Position numbers and translations under genes: made by a program
Assembly (NCBI RefSeq): GCF_034702125.1
Contig: NC_085859.1
Coordinates: 7,735,771-7,799,770, forward strand
DNA from: Engraulis encrasicolus
Lineage: Eukaryota; Chordata; Actinopteri; Clupeiformes; Engraulidae
Length of the DNA stretch: 64,000 bases
Direction: 5' to 3'
The notes under the pieces: generated by a model
Database searches by the model: none
What the model was told of the DNA's origin: nothing
What the model saw: only the letters and a program-made list of their open reading frames with translations
Shown here: positions 26,197 to 42,048 of the stretch, piece after piece
How the letters are laid out: each line of letters opens with the position of its first letter
How positions within the stretch are numbered: the stretch's first letter is position 1

Positions 26197-26660
26197 GGGA
26201 CTCTGACCGCTACACCAAAGAGCCAGGCTCGTTGGCATGTTAGTCAGAACACACCCACAACCCTAGTGATGGTCACTCCATCACATTGCCTTCCCCTTCA
26301 CACAGTCATGGTGTCCCTCACGCAACTGCCCATCATGCTTCTCCCATCCAATGTGCCCCATCATCAATGCTTCACCTATCACTGAGGTCCCTCACACGGG
26401 GGTAACCAATCCTGGGGGTCCCTTACATGGAATTACGGCTCACACACCATGGGTACGCTTCCGATGGCCTCACGGTACCATCCCACTTCTGACACCATTC
26501 ATAGCGAAGGGGAGTAGAGTTGCCCAGCTGGGACTTGAACCCAGACCTTCTGGGGTAGTAAACCGAGGCTCTGACCGCTACACCAAAGAGCCAGGCTCGT
26601 TGGCATGCTAGTCAGAACACACCCACAACCCGAGTGATGGTCACTCCATCACACTGTTCC
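26197..26660 (-). repeat. tRNA-derived SINE, one full head and one partial copy
   Basis: The minus strand of 26500-26610 has a tRNA-like segment: TCTTTGGTGTAGCGGTCAGA (A-box region), then GGTTCAAGTCC (B box). The tail CCAGGCTCGTTGGCATG-TAGTCAGAACACACCC is also found at 26226-26265, a partial second copy in the same orientation. Both are followed by TGATGGTCACTCCATCACA. Confidence 0.65.
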
Positions 26661-27232
26661 ATAGTTGGATTTTACAGACTTCCTATATTAAAGGAGAATT
26701 CCGGCCAGTTTGGATTAATATCCCATCTTGGGTGGACCGAGGGAAAGGGATGAAAGGCAAAACCGCGAGAAATTTTCATGCCTGCTGCGCAAAGTTGTTC
26801 AATTGCGCTGTTTTCGGTTAAAACCTGGCCCTTCGGGCACGTATTTGACCTGTTTTGAAGCTCCTAGCGTGCATTAAAACCCTTTTGAACGCTTTGGCCG
26901 TGGTGTGTGGGTCCATACAAGTCGATCTAGTGGTTCACATTTCCATTAGGTAGCATAGGTACGATACAACAGGAGTTTTCAAAAGTGGCGCACCTACCTC
27001 TTTCAGCTTCCGCCTTCCAACTACGTCTGCAAAATGGTTCGCCAAAGTGATACTTCATAGTAATCAATTTTATTTTTGTCCACCAAAGACGAGCCACAAG
27101 AAACATATTCACATGTTTTCATGTCCTGAGTTGTTATTGTCGCGCAGATTTACTTCTCTGTCACTGAACGCAGTGTAGTGACGTCACGGTGTTCACTACT
27201 AATACAGTACCACGTCATACCAGTGTGACACC
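26661..27232. other. Unassigned stretch, possible repeat
   Basis: No coding exon was recognised. The opening TTAAAGGAGAATTCCGGCCA resembles the start of a repeat seen widely in fish, from memory only. Confidence 0.35.
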
Positions 27233-27460
27233 ATGTACCAAATTTTGTATCATGTAGGCTATTTGTGTGTAAGTGGTATTACATGGTATTGCATATTTGT
27301 ACACTGGTATTACACTAGTATTACATGGTATTACATATTGTTACACTGGTTATTACACTGTACCTGGTATTGCCTATTTTTACACTGGTATTACACTAGT
27401 ATTACATGGTATTAAATATTGTTACACTGGTTATTACACTGTAGGCCTACCTGATATGGT
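27233..27460. repeat. Tandem TATTACAYTGGT-rich repeat
   Basis: Two to three imperfect copies of a ~115-bp block built from shorter TGGTATTACAC and TATTACATGGT units. Confidence 0.85.
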
Positions 27461-27507
27461 AGATTCACTGAAATGGTGAACCATTAAATTAAGGAGTTAC
27501 CGGGAAA

Positions 27508-28325
27508 ATCAATCCACCCAGTCAGAAGTTATGGTCCAAATAAAAATTCCACCATTTTGAAAGTGTTGACCTCCAAACTCGAATCAGTTCATGAACCTAC
27601 CCTGCAGCATTCACACACCAAATCTGGGACAAATCCATCCACCCGGTCAGAAGTGATGGGCCAAACAAAAATTCGGCCATCTTGAAATTGTTGACCTCCA
27701 AACTCGAATCAGTTCATGAACCTACCCTAGAACATTCACACACCATATCTGGGAAAAATCCATCCACCCGGTCAGAAGTTATGGACCAAACAAAAATTCG
27801 GCCATCTTGAAAGTGTTAACCTCCAAACTGTAATCAGTTCATGAACCCACCCTAGAGCATTCACACACCAAATCTGGGACAAATCCATCCACCCGGTCAG
27901 AAGTTATGGACCAAACAAAAATTTGGCCATCTTGAATTCGGCCATCTTGAAATTGTTGACCTCCAAACTCGAATCAGTTCATGAACCTACCCTAGAACAT
28001 TCACACACCATATCTGGGACAAATCCATCCACCCGGTCAGAAGTTATGGACCAAACAAAAATTCGGCCATCTTGAATTCGGCCATCTTGAAAGTGTTAAC
28101 CTCCAAACTGTAATCAGTTCATGAACCCACCCTAGAGCATTCACACACCAAATCTGGGACAAATCCATCCACCCGGTCAGAAGTTATGGACCAAACAAAA
28201 ATTCGGCCATCTTGAATTCGGCCATCTTGAAATTGTTGACCGCCAAACTCGAATCAGTTCATGAAACTGCCCTAGAGCATTCACACACCAAATCTGGGAC
28301 AAATCCAAACATCCGTTCAAAAGTT
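27508..28325. repeat. Minisatellite, six units of 125 then 140 bp
   Basis: The landmark AATCAGTTCATGAA occurs at about 27582, 27707, 27832, 27972, 28112 and 28252. The spacing is 125 bp for the first steps and then 140 bp, because a 15-bp TTCGGCCATCTTGAA segment is doubled in later units. Confidence 0.93.
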
Positions 28326-28510
28326 ATCGCGTTAACACGAAAGACCTGACGCGGCGGCGGCGGCAGCGGTGCACGCAAAACTATTACATCCCCGACGCTC
28401 CGCGTTTCGGGGATATAAACACAGCACACATCTGATTGGCATTCATCCAAAAACAGCACTATTTTCCAATCTTTTTACTTATACGAAATATATAAGCCCA
28501 CAGTAACATA

Positions 28511-30129
<1,619 letters not shown>

Positions 30130-30131
30130 TA

Positions 30132-30351
30132 AATTGTGTATGGCATATATGACTGAAAATGAATAAAAAAATAGTTAGATTTGTATATGTGGGTTTGTGC
30201 CTTGTATGACCCTTATAATATTCTTATGGAACAGATATAATCCATATGCGTTTTTAATAAGACTTTTTCATATGGGATGCATAGCCCTCCAAGGGTGTGG
30301 CTTTATCCAACACCCCTGAGTGTGATTGGACACACACATACATGCATGCAC
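30132..30351. other. Short unassigned stretch
   Basis: AT-rich with no gene; it runs into a CA microsatellite. Confidence 0.5.
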
Positions 30352-30465
<114 letters not shown>

Positions 30466-30599
30466 GCACGTATGCACATGCATTCACATGCCAATGTGGT
30501 TTCAGGTAAGGTGCCTGTTGTTGCATTACATGTCCACTAGAGGTCCTGACTGAGCTATGGGAACTCTCTCCACAGCACCCTCATCTTGCGGTGCACTCA

Positions 30600-30800
30600 A
30601 TGGAGAGTGTTGAATTTGACTCTTGAAGTGTTTTATGTTGAATTTGACTCTTGAAGTATTATATTCAATGGTTGGTGTATGCACATCATAGTCACACTAC
30701 AAGAAGATTACTCCAGTGTTGAATTTGACTCTCTAGGTGTTATATTCAATGGACTCTCCATTGTCCAATGAAGAGTGTTGAATTTGACTCTCTAAGTGTT
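30600..30800. repeat. TGTTGAATTTGACTCT short repeat cluster
   Basis: The 16-bp motif appears four times (about 30608, 30641, 30717, 30777), with GTGTTATATTCAATGG partners between. Confidence 0.85.
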
Positions 30801-31298
30801 AATCCATTAGTTGTTTTTTGCACATCATAGTCACATGACCAGAAGACTACTCCACTTCCTGTGGCAGCAGCAGGAGTCCTCAAGTCACATGATCAGCTGC
30901 ACAGAACACTTCACAGTGTTAATTTAACACTGCAGAAGGAACCAAATGAAGACTTCAGATGCAAAACACACAAACTGCATTTGTGCTGTGTTTACCAAAA
31001 CTCTTTAAATTCAGTAAACTCCAAAAAGTCCATCTAATCTTGTTTGGGCTTGACTTGCTGTGGGCCACTTAGTAATAACATTTAATTGGCATTTTGATTG
31101 TGATAAATTGGTGAAAACAATGGTGTTGAACAATGAAATTGTACATTTGTTATGGCTTTTAGAGGATCTCCATCTGAACTCTTCAAATGCAGTCTATTGA
31201 AGGATGTTAAACTTCACTCAAAGTGTTGAATGAATATTCAGAGTCGAAGTTAACAGTGAGTTAACATGAGTGTGTTTGGTCCTGATCTCTCAGTGCTG
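30801..31298. other. 5' flank of TRIM-B, unassigned
   Basis: No gene is seen. It lies outside the part that resembles the TRIM-A flank. Confidence 0.5.
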
Positions 31299-31434
31299 AA
31301 TTCACTCTGCCAATTGTACTGTGTTTAATTCACACTGCCAAATGTACTGTCTTTAATTCACACTGCCAAATGTACTGTCTTTAATTCTCACTGCCAAATG
31401 TACTGTGTTTAATTCACATGGCCAAATGTACTGT
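31299..31434. repeat. 28-bp minisatellite upstream of TRIM-B
   Basis: Five tandem units of AATTCACACTGCCAAATGTA plus CTGTSTTT end just where similarity to the TRIM-A flank begins. Confidence 0.92.
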
Positions 31435-31626
31435 ACAGTAGAGCATGACAAAGTTATGCCCTCAAAATATTTCTGTGTCTTTCTCCATGACTGAAATGAC
31501 TCATCTAACCAGTTTTACATGTACTGTCTCGTCGTCCTCTAACAAGCAGGAACAGACACCTGACCACACCCACATTCATTCTACCTGGTCCTACCTTTAC
31601 ACTCCCTGATAATAAGAATGATCCTG

Positions 31627-31636
31627 ATTGGCCAAT
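31627..31636. promoter_or_regulatory. Conserved ATTGGCCAAT box upstream of TRIM-B
   Basis: Counterpart of 6725-6734, 117 bases before the TRIM-B ATG. The following GC/CT-rich leader is also conserved between the paralogues. Confidence 0.35.
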
Positions 31637-32747
31637 TCCCAACCCCACCCTCCCTGGGCTCCTCCTCAGTGTTCTGAGGAAGTCAGCTGTCACTCTGCTG
31701 CTACTTCTCGGTGTGTGAAGTTGCTGTTTGGAAGATTTACAAAATGGCGTCAGTGTCTTCTCAGGAGGAGGATTCCTTCACTTGTCCAGTCTGTCTGGAC
31801 TTGTTGAGGGATCCAGTGACTATTCTCTGTGGACATAATTTCTGTATGAGGTGCATAAATGGCTGCTGGGATCAAGAGGATGGGAAAGGAGAATACGGCT
31901 GCCCCCTTTGCAAAGACACCTTCAACTCCAGGCCTGTTCTCCGCAAAAATCCTCTGATTGCTGAAATGGTGGAGAAGTTCAGGAAGACCAGCATCCAAGC
32001 TGCTGCTCCTGCTCGCTGTTATGCTGGACCTGGAGATGTGGCATGCGACGTCTGCACCGAGAGAAAACTCAAAGCTGTCAAGTCCTGTCTGGACTGTTTG
32101 TTATCCTACTGTGACACTCATTTGAACGTTCACAATGAAGTTAATCCAGGTAGACCACACACCATGATCGTTGCCACGGGCCAGCTACAGGAGAGAATCT
32201 GTCCCCGTCATAAAAAGGTTTTTGAAATATTCTGCCGCACTGACCAGAGTTGCATCTGCTATCTGTGTACGATGGACGATCATAAAGGCCACGACACGAT
32301 CACGGCTACAGCAGAGTGGAGTCATAAAAAGGTAAGTTGTGGCCTCACAGTAATTTTCATAATTTATGGGCAGATTTACCTTTTCTATGCTCAGCTTTAC
32401 TAAATGTAATGTACCATATTTAATACGGAGGCACTTTTTCCTCATTCCGGTAGACAGTGTATCTTAGATAAAAGGTCCAATGTCTCATTCTGTAAATCAT
32501 TTACAGGCCAACTGCAGTGCAACCTCTGACCTGCCATACAGTATACCGTGTCATGTACAGGTTCAGAGGCAGCTTGGGTCATGCATAATGTGTATTAGAA
32601 AAACACAAAAAGGTTGTTTTCTTTTACATTTAAAATGTTCCTTAAATAATGTAAGGGTGAAATGACCGTCAGAATGCACAGCAGGAGCTTTGGGTGAAGA
32701 AATAATTTAGTTTCTTTTTTTTAGGATTTTTTGTGGTCTTTTTTACT

Positions 32748-32896
32748 TCATTTATGATAGAACAGTGAAGGAGTGACAGGGAATGAATGTGGAGGGAGAG
32801 ATGTGGAAGGATTGGCTTGGGACCTGGGCTGGAATGGAACCCGGGTCACCAGTGTAGCAGCCCAGTGCCCTACCGTTAGAGCCACGGCAGGACCAA
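32748..32896 (-). repeat. tRNA-derived SINE in TRIM-B intron 1
   Basis: Same position and sequence type as 7849-7998 in TRIM-A, so it was present before the duplication. Confidence 0.65.
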
Positions 32897-33359
32897 ATTA
32901 ATCTAGTTTCATCATCTCAGACACACTATCTGGCCCTGTAGAAAGTCTCAATATACAGGACTTAGATTACAAAGAAGACATGGGAGTTAACGTTTTTTTT
33001 TACACCCACACCCGTTCGTTTTTATTCCCGCTCCTGCCCGCTCCCATTCATCTAAATATACTGGACTTGGATTACAAAGAAGACGCACAGTACATTTATG
33101 TTTAAAAAGATGGATATCGGTAGATCACTACATTTTAATGCACCGCTGGATATTGCAAGTGTTTCTCATTGTTCCCGGATGTTCCAGGAGGGGTTGGGGC
33201 AGAGCCAGAGGAGATGCCAGCAGATAATCCAGTTGAAGGAGAAGGAGCTGCAGGAGCTGAGGAAGGCTGTGGAGACTCTCAAGGTGAGAACTGACCAGAG
33301 GAGAAGACAATCTGCAGTAGATTTCTGTCTATGCAGTGAGATAGTTGTGATCAAGGAGA

Positions 33360-34170
33360 GATAGATAGATAGGAGGGCTTACTTACGTCATAACAGCGTA
33401 GTACGAAATGATGGCGAGGGGAGTACGGAAATTTTATTCTTCTTCTACGGTCAGTATTGGAAGCATGCAATGCCACTTCCGCGAGGGTCGGAGTGTGGAA
33501 CAGGTCATAGGACAGCGTGAATGTTTGTCAGCTGTCCTTAATTACCCTCAGCAATTACTGCTGACCAACAGCTGCAGTTAATTTGGCCACAAATTATCCA
33601 TCATGGTGTCGCCCCCACTGACCCTGCGCAAGGGAGTACGAAAATTGTATCCATTGCACCCACTGACCAATGACCATGCGCAAGGGAGTTAATTTTCCAT
33701 CCACTCGTGTCCTCAGGCAACGCCCCCGTACTACACCTTGGCCAATGCATTCCCCCCCCGAGAGATTGTTCTTCTGTTCGAATTTCTTTGGTTGTGATGA
33801 ACTGTGACACAATCACTGACACTATAATGCTGATTGCCAAAGTGTCTAATGTTACGAATTTGCCCCCTCACAACCATATAGACAGGTCATCAGCTGGGAA
33901 AATTAGGCCTTTCGTCCTACCGCACTTTTCTCTGTGGATTACTGACCAGAAGCCCTATTGGAAGAAATTAAAACATGGGGCCACGTCAATTTTTACTCAG
34001 AATTCAATATGGCCGCCATTTTCCAAAATGACTTGTTTTCATGCATTATTACATTGTACTATAAGGTGATATTCATGAAAGATTAACTACTTTCAGCACT
34101 ATTCTGTCCTATTTCCTTAAATACATGTTTACAAAGGTTGACTAAACTAAAACAAATGACCTGTCTAATA
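33360..34170. other. TRIM-B intron 2, sequence absent from TRIM-A
   Basis: No counterpart of this stretch was seen in TRIM-A intron 2 (498 bp versus 3573 bp here). From about 34171 the shared motif GGCATGCACAGATAGAGACG returns (8621 in TRIM-A). It contains no recognised gene. Confidence 0.5.
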
Positions 34171-34591
34171 GGCATGCACAGATAGAGACGAAGTGGTGCT
34201 AAAGCATGTCTGTGCACACTACACACCACTGCTCACTACCTTACATGGACATTGCTTGCTAGGATTAAGGCCCAGCATATTCTTGCTATGAGACTTAAAT
34301 TACTCACACAACTGCACATACTTTCCCCAGAACGCACTGGGAAGCGTATCCCAAAAAGTCTAAGGTAGTATACTTAAGCCTAACCAGTCAAATACACCGG
34401 ACCGTAATACATGGAAGCGACAGAGTATGTCCGTTAAAAGCAGAATGCAAGCATTTCGACATTGGCTGTGGCGGCTGTGCCGAACCGTATCATAGCTCAT
34501 TTGCCTAATATTCACTCAAGTTCAACTACAAACTTTCGTTCAAGTTGCTCATATCGCTATAGTCGCCCAAATCGTTTTTGTCTCTTATCTC

Positions 34592-34680
34592 GTTAGCGAC
34601 TCAATACAAAGTCAATTACTTCTGTTCTCTCGTTAGCGACTCAATACAAAGTCAATTACTTCTGTCGCTGGAATCGCTCA
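34592..34680. repeat. ~45-bp tandem duplication in TRIM-B intron 2
   Basis: CTCGTTAGCGACTCAATACA and the following AAGTCAATTACTTCTGT are present twice in direct succession. Confidence 0.9.
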
Positions 34681-34794
34681 AGTTGCGCTTGGTGTATTTG
34701 TGCCGTTAATAGTATTAGCGTATGAGGTGTCCCTTGGGCAATATATCAGAAATAGATCTCACATCATCACTAAAAGTTTGTACATACACTTTTT

Positions 34795-35145
34795 GGTAAC
34801 ACTTTACAATAAGGTTACGTGAGTAATGACGGAATAATGATGATAATGATTAATTAATTAATTAATAATGATTAGAGTAATAAAAATGAAAAATATGGTA
34901 TGATCTTTTTCCGCAATGTTAACACATGATTTATTAACATTTGGAACTCACACTCTTAATTAATCCTTGATGTACCACTATTACTTCATAGTGAATCATT
35001 ATTACTCTAATCATGAGTCATTCATGACTACTAATGGAGTAGACATTACTGCATGCATGAATCACATGTTTATTCACTATTAATCAGTCATTACTTCAGA
35101 CATTATTCCGTCATTACTCACGTAACCTTATTGTAAAGTGTTACC
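34795..35145. mobile_element. 351-bp MITE (hAT-type) in TRIM-B intron 2
   Basis: Long inverted ends start GGTAACACTTTACAATAAGG and are flanked by CACTTTTT (34787-34794, 35146-35153). It is absent from TRIM-A. Confidence 0.88.
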
Positions 35146-35153
35146 CACTTTTT

Positions 35154-35850
35154 TACATTGCACATGCACTATTTTATTTGCCTATGAGATAAAAAAAACA
35201 ATATTGTATGTAGGCCTATAACATAATTGAGCAATATGCATGATATTGGAGGGATAGGGCACAGGTTGCCAACAGGGGTTACATACATTCATACGTATTT
35301 TCCACCATTGTACTAGCCTGATAAACAAGACTTAGTGTGAGATTGCTGTTTAATTTCGTCTGGCCCCGATGAACGATACATCCGAAGATTGTTGATGACA
35401 ACAACCCGTTGTCTGTCAAACCGCGCCTGTGCCTATAGGCCGACGCTCTGACCAATCAGCACCATCTTTCTTGTTGTTGTGCAGTCCCAGCATCCCGAGC
35501 TTTGTCCCCACTCCCTCAAAACCCCGTCTGCTTTGATTAAAAATACATCTCTGCGTTGTGCGTTGTGCGTTGTGCGTTGCGCTCTGCGATGTGATTGGTT
35601 TGCCAGATTCAGGGCATAGTGGCAGTTTACGGCTGTGCATCAAGACTAGACCACTCGCAAGTAAAAAAAAATGTGGTGGATAGGAAGTTCGGAAGATTTT
35701 GTCAATATAGCACGGTATGCATGCATCTGTATACCTTGTGCCAAGTGTCCTATATGCAGAATTGACTTGAAATGTGCATGGCAACATGTACACACACACG
35801 CAGGCTCTGCAGCAAGCTTATCCCAGGCCCAAGATTCAGTTTAAATGTTA
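35154..35850. other. TRIM-B intron 2, unassigned
   Basis: No gene or further element was recognised; it includes a short (GTGCGTT)n run at about 35555-35580. Confidence 0.5.
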
Positions 35851-36728
35851 CAGTTTTTCTCGATTGGTTTGGCTAATTTCTTGAAACCCAGATGACATTT
35901 CTATAAATTTTGGGTCATTTGGCTAAATATTCTTACACTTCTGCACAACAGTTCAGATAACTAGCAAAATGTCATATACCTCCCAAAACAGCTCATTCTT
36001 GCATCAGCACTAAACCTTCTCCCACATAAATAGTCAGTACCATAAAAATGGCATATATCCTTCTTAATTGGTTTGGCTCATTTGCATTCATTTAGTCATT
36101 CTGTCAAAATAAACTGGATGGTTCAGCATAACGCCATGGATCCTCATCACTTGCTCATATCACTCCAAAAACAGTTTACCCGTGTGTCGAAACTAAATTC
36201 CTTCCACAGAATGCCGTTTGAAAAAATGTCAAGAAATTAGCCAAATAACAGAGAAAACTGTAGTATTCACGGTTGTAAAATTATTTTCTACAAACTAGTA
36301 AAGTTACAATACCATCTGGCCTGTTGAACACTGTCATGAATTTACCGTTTACAGTAAAGAAATTCTTAAAATATTATGTCCTTGACTGCATATGATGACT
36401 CACACAATGAAATCATGCGGATATGTTTTGGAGAGGGCAACCATTAGACTGAGAATTGTCTAATTCGTTTAGATAAGACAGGTCAATTTATTTGGAAAAT
36501 GTGCTAAATGTATGCTCAATGTGTCAACTGTAGGGTACTTGTATATAGCCATCTGCCGAGATGTACTAAACATTTGAGACATGTACAAAGCATTTGAAAT
36601 TTGATGAAAGCAATGAAAAATGCCATTCTGTTGTGGGAAATTGTAAGTTGGTTTGGAGATTTGTCCGTGTTGTTTTGAGAATGTCATCTCAGTTTTGAGA
36701 AATTAGCCAAACCAATCAAGAAAAATTG
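35851..36728. mobile_element. 878-bp mariner-type MITE in TRIM-B intron 2
   Basis: Inverted ends CAGTTTTTCTCGATTGGTTT and its near complement at 36690-36728 (about 35 bp with few mismatches) are flanked by TA (35849-35850, 36729-36730). There is no coding frame. Internal stretches repeat the terminal TTGGTTTGGCT motif (about 36069). Confidence 0.75.
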
Positions 36729-36751
36729 TAATATCACCACAGCTCTTGACC

Positions 36752-36763
<12 letters not shown>

Positions 36764-36823
<60 letters not shown>

Positions 36824-36848
36824 TGTGTCTGTGTCTGTGTCTGTGTCT
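36764..36848. repeat. (GT)n-(GTCTGT)n microsatellite before TRIM-B exon 3
   Basis: Ends 8 bases before the exon 3 acceptor; it matches the tract at 8851-8948 of TRIM-A in position. Confidence 0.96.
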
Positions 36849-37525
36849 CCTATCAGTCTGGTGCACAGACAGCAGTGGAGGAGAGTGAGAGGATGTTTAC
36901 TGAGCTGATCCGCTCCATTGAGAGAAGGCGCTCTGAGGTGACAGAGCTGATCAGAGCTCAGGAGAAGGCTGAGGTGAGTCGAGCTGAAGGACTCCTGAAG
37001 CGACTGGAGCAGGAGATTGCTGAGCTGAAGAGGACAGATGCTGAGATGAAGCAGCTTTCACTGACACAGGATTCCATTCATTTCCTCAAGGTAGACAACA
37101 TTATGTTCGACTCTAAAGTTTAGAGCATTCATAACATATCTAAACACAGTGCTGATGCTGACCAAGGGCTCATGTCAGTACAATAGGTCTAACAGTAGGT
37201 CTTTCTCCGTGCAGAATATTGTGTCCATCACTGGGAGGCCTTACAGCACAATTTCAACCAGCGTGACCATCAGCCAAAGCTTCTCCTTGGAGCCCCTGAA
37301 GAAATCTGTGTCTGCACTGAAGACGCAGCTGGAGGAGAAACTAGAGTCAGTCTTCAAGCAGGAAATAGTCAAGATATCTGCAGCAGGTTTGACATCTTCA
37401 ACACGCATCTTCAATAAGCTTTTCAAAGTGACAAGTGTCCAACGTATTATCTAACATTTTATTCTTTTTTATCTTGAAGCCATCACACATGTCCAGATCA
37501 TCCAGAGCATTCAGTGTGAGTATAC

Positions 37526-37528
<3 letters not shown>

Positions 37529-37616
<88 letters not shown>

Positions 37617-37730
37617 ACACGCACACGCTCGCAAGCACACATGTGTATGTGTGTCTGTGCGCACGCGCCCGTGTGGATGTGTGTGTGTGTGTCCGTGTAT
37701 GTGTACTGTAGGTGTGTGTGTGTGTGTGTA
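37529..37730. repeat. (AC)n and GT-rich microsatellites in TRIM-B intron 5
   Basis: Pure AC at 37529-37615, then mixed GT/GC to 37730. Counterpart of 9920-10075. Confidence 0.95.
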
Positions 37731-38221
37731 CAATAACAGTATGGCCCAGATCTCAAATGTCATTGGATGTGAGATGCATGTGGGTGAATGTGTGTCTGTG
37801 TTGGTCTGCAGATACTGATCCTGAACTCCCAGTCAGAAGAACAAGCAGCAAGCAGGCCATTCCACCAGACAGTAAGTCATTACTGAGGACCTCTAACAGC
37901 CTCTGCTTACTTCGCTTATGCCTTGGGATGGACCTGGGTAAGACAAGTACACAGGTCTACTGTTAACACAGATAAGTTACTTGTGTGGCAAGGAAACTGT
38001 GTTTCTTTTTTTTACTTTTATTTTTACGTTTGACACCTCTGGTGTACAATAACAGTATGTCCCAGATCTCAAATGTCATTGGATGTAAGATGCATGTGGG
38101 TGAATGTGTGTGTCTGTTGGTCTGCAGATCCTGATCCTGAACTCCCAGTCAGAAGAACAAGCAGCAAAGAGGCCATTCCACCAGACAGTAAGTCATTACT
38201 GAGGACCTCTAACAGCCTCCA
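37729..38221 (+). repeat. Tandem duplication of a linker exon and its intron flanks in TRIM-B
   Basis: The block from ACAATAACAGTATG to GAGGACCTCTAACAGCCTC occurs at 37729-37910 and 38046-38221. Each copy has an acceptor, a 60-nt phase-1 exon (PELPVRRTSSK-AIPPD) and a GTAAGT donor. TRIM-A has one such exon (10182-10238). Confidence 0.9.
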
Positions 38222-39208
<987 letters not shown>

Positions 39209-39364
39209 ACTTTGTGTCATGTGATCTCCACTGCTCTGATTGAATGTGGAGCATATTGTGTTCATGTTTAGACCAATGTGATGTTTTCTGTCTCAGTGTC
39301 TGATGGCCAGGCTCTTACTGCTGAACCAGTTACCAGAGAGGACTTCAGGAAGTGTGAGTTGTAG

Positions 39365-39536
<172 letters not shown>

Positions 39537-39999
39537 TAAGGGCGGAATTCTCCCGTCTCCACTTAAGTCGGTTTTACGCGCGCACATTTTACGCGGTCTT
39601 ATCTTGTGCGTATTCTCCCCTCTGGAACGTCGCCACACCCCTCGCGCTTAACTCAGAAAAACAGCGCGTAGCCCAACATAGGCGTGATATATGCTAAATG
39701 GGGGGATGAGTCTCCGCCAAGTTCATCAGTTGTGGCTACAAAGAAACTATGGAGCATGGATTTTCAGATCAACCATGTGAAAACCTCGGCAGTCCATTGA
39801 GATCCAACACTGAACTTTAACTTTGAATTTAAAACCACGTGCCAAAAGTCCTCTTGCAACCTCCGCTCCTTTTCACAAACACAAGGCAAGTATTGGAGGT
39901 GAGATAATGAGATGGAAACGCGATGTGTCCCTTTGGTGGGAACTCAGCTGAGCGTTTTGGTGCGCAACAGGTTGATTGAAATAATAAACCTGTTTAAAC

Positions 40000-41195
40000 T
40001 AGGGCTGGGCAACGTTAACGCGTTAACGGTGCGTTAACTATTGAGGTCAATATCGCCCGACAATTTTGTTAACGCTATAACGCTGCAGTTTTTTTTTTGC
40101 CTTTTATGACTGCCGTTCGTGGCTTTTATTTTGAAAGCGTCAGCGCGCTTGTTGCTGCTTCCAGTGACTGCTGACAGAGAAGAAGAATGTCTAGAAAAGT
40201 AGTCAAAACAAAACAGGCATAGCCTACAGAAGGACCTCAACTTCTGAATTTTTCGGTACACACTTCTGGTCCTCCTTGCGCAACTCTCGAGCAGCATGTG
40301 GCTCGCCTTTGCAGCTCGCAAGGTTAGTCTATTGTACGGTCAGCATGAAAAGGGTACTGTTGTGCTGGCTGTCTATCAGCTGTCAATAACGCCACGCGGA
40401 CTTACTAAAGCCCTGATCAAAAAGCGAACCGCGAGATATTACATTCCTCACGCAACGTTTTGGTATCTACATGGCGCTGCGCGTGCATAGTAGGCTATGA
40501 TTTCGCGACATCGGCAACTTCGTCAGCATTTAAGATAGTGTTAGTCATGTCAACGTTATTGTTTTGAAAGATGTAATTGCTGTCAATGCCAGCAGACAGT
40601 CAATTAGTTTCTAGTCGCTGAAACACCTTAAAAATAGCGACAGATAAGAGAGAAGGTGGGAGTCTTTGACAGTGAGAGAAGGCGGGACATATCTCACAGA
40701 CGCACGCCTATGGCAAGCCGTTTTAACATATAGTTTTTTTAAGTGACAAGTTTTTTTTTTCTTTTTTTCTTGTAGGCCCATGTAGACCATCCTAATTTGA
40801 GTTTATAATTTCTAATATATCAGTTTCAGTAGCCTACAATTTTAAATAGCCCTAGTGTAATATTGTATGCAATAATTTGTTTCATTAGTAGGCCTACATT
40901 GGATAGGCATATAGCCTACTACATTTAAACTGATAGGTTGGCAAATAGCCTACATATCCATTGTGGAATATTATATTAGACCTACATAGGTTATCTACAC
41001 AGTACATATGCAAATTATTATTAATTCTTTTATTTTATTAATTCAAAAAAATATATTTTTTAAATGTATTATTTATTTTATTCATGATTTATTATTATTA
41101 TTTTTGGGTTTCACGCGCTATGCGATTAATCGCGATTAATCACAGAAAGTCATTGAGTTAATGCGATTAAAGATTTTCATGTTTGCCCACCCCTA
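40000..41195. mobile_element. 1196-bp non-autonomous hAT, nested
   Basis: Ends TAGGGCTGGGCAA and the complement of TAGGGGTGGGCAAA are flanked by GTTTAAAC (39992-39999) and TTTTAAAC (41196-41203), 7 of 8 bases alike. Subterminal GTTAACGCG/CGCGATTAATCGCG palindromes are present. No transposase was recognised. Confidence 0.8.
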
Positions 41196-41203
41196 TTTTA
41201 AAC

Positions 41204-41724
41204 GTTTTGTTAAAAATGGAGTTTGGCGTGTTGCCTGGACAATTCCGGAAATCAAAAAGTGATTTAAAATGCTGATCATTCCCACAGTTAAACAAACACA
41301 TAGTATTTGCTGACTTTTAAAAGTGTTTCTCCGCTTCTCTGTACAGCAACGTGACATTAAAATAATTGGAAATATGTGGATCTCAGCTGTCCGTCAGCAT
41401 ATTACACTTAGGCTACATGCATGCTGAAGAATGAACAAGGAAATCGATCGTCATGAAAAAATCGTCATAAAAAAAACTTTATATTCTGTCGCAGACATGG
41501 GAATTAATTGGACATGGGCATGCAATGCCAAGCCAGGACTTAAACGCGCAGCTGATGGGGTGTAATAGAGACCAGAAGCGAAATGCCAAAGACATGCTCT
41601 GATATGTAGGCCTACCTTTTACGTTTAGCTGTAATGACATTCAGGAAATATTTTCTGCCTTACAAAAACAGATAGGACAACCTGTAGCCTACCTCAGTAT
41701 GTGGTGGTTTTGTATGTCGTGCAT
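41204..41724. other. Interior of the Harbinger-like element
   Basis: Sequence between the nested hAT and the nested L1; no coding signal. Confidence 0.5.
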
Positions 41725-42048
41725 CAGTTCAGAAAGTTTTTATTTTTATTTTTTTAACATACTTTTTTATTGTTTTAATCACACAGCAACTCACAAAACA
41801 ATATCCACCCATCCCCCACCCAATCGACAGCTATCAGGCGCAAACAAAAATACAAAGTAAAAAAATAAATAATAAACAGCATAATAAGATAAGAAATAAA
41901 TAACACCAACAAGAGCAAACACAGATAAAGAAAAGAAAAGGAGGTGTGTCCACAGCAACAACACAGGAGCACATTGTTTTCACAAACATGAACAGGCATC
42001 TCATGGTCAGGTTATGAGGGAGATCTAGGCCTGGTCTGTGACCAGAAC

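Noticed and set aside
40034..40321. 95-residue minus-strand frame inside the nested hAT
   Set aside because: No transposase or zinc-finger motif and no similarity recognised; likely chance.
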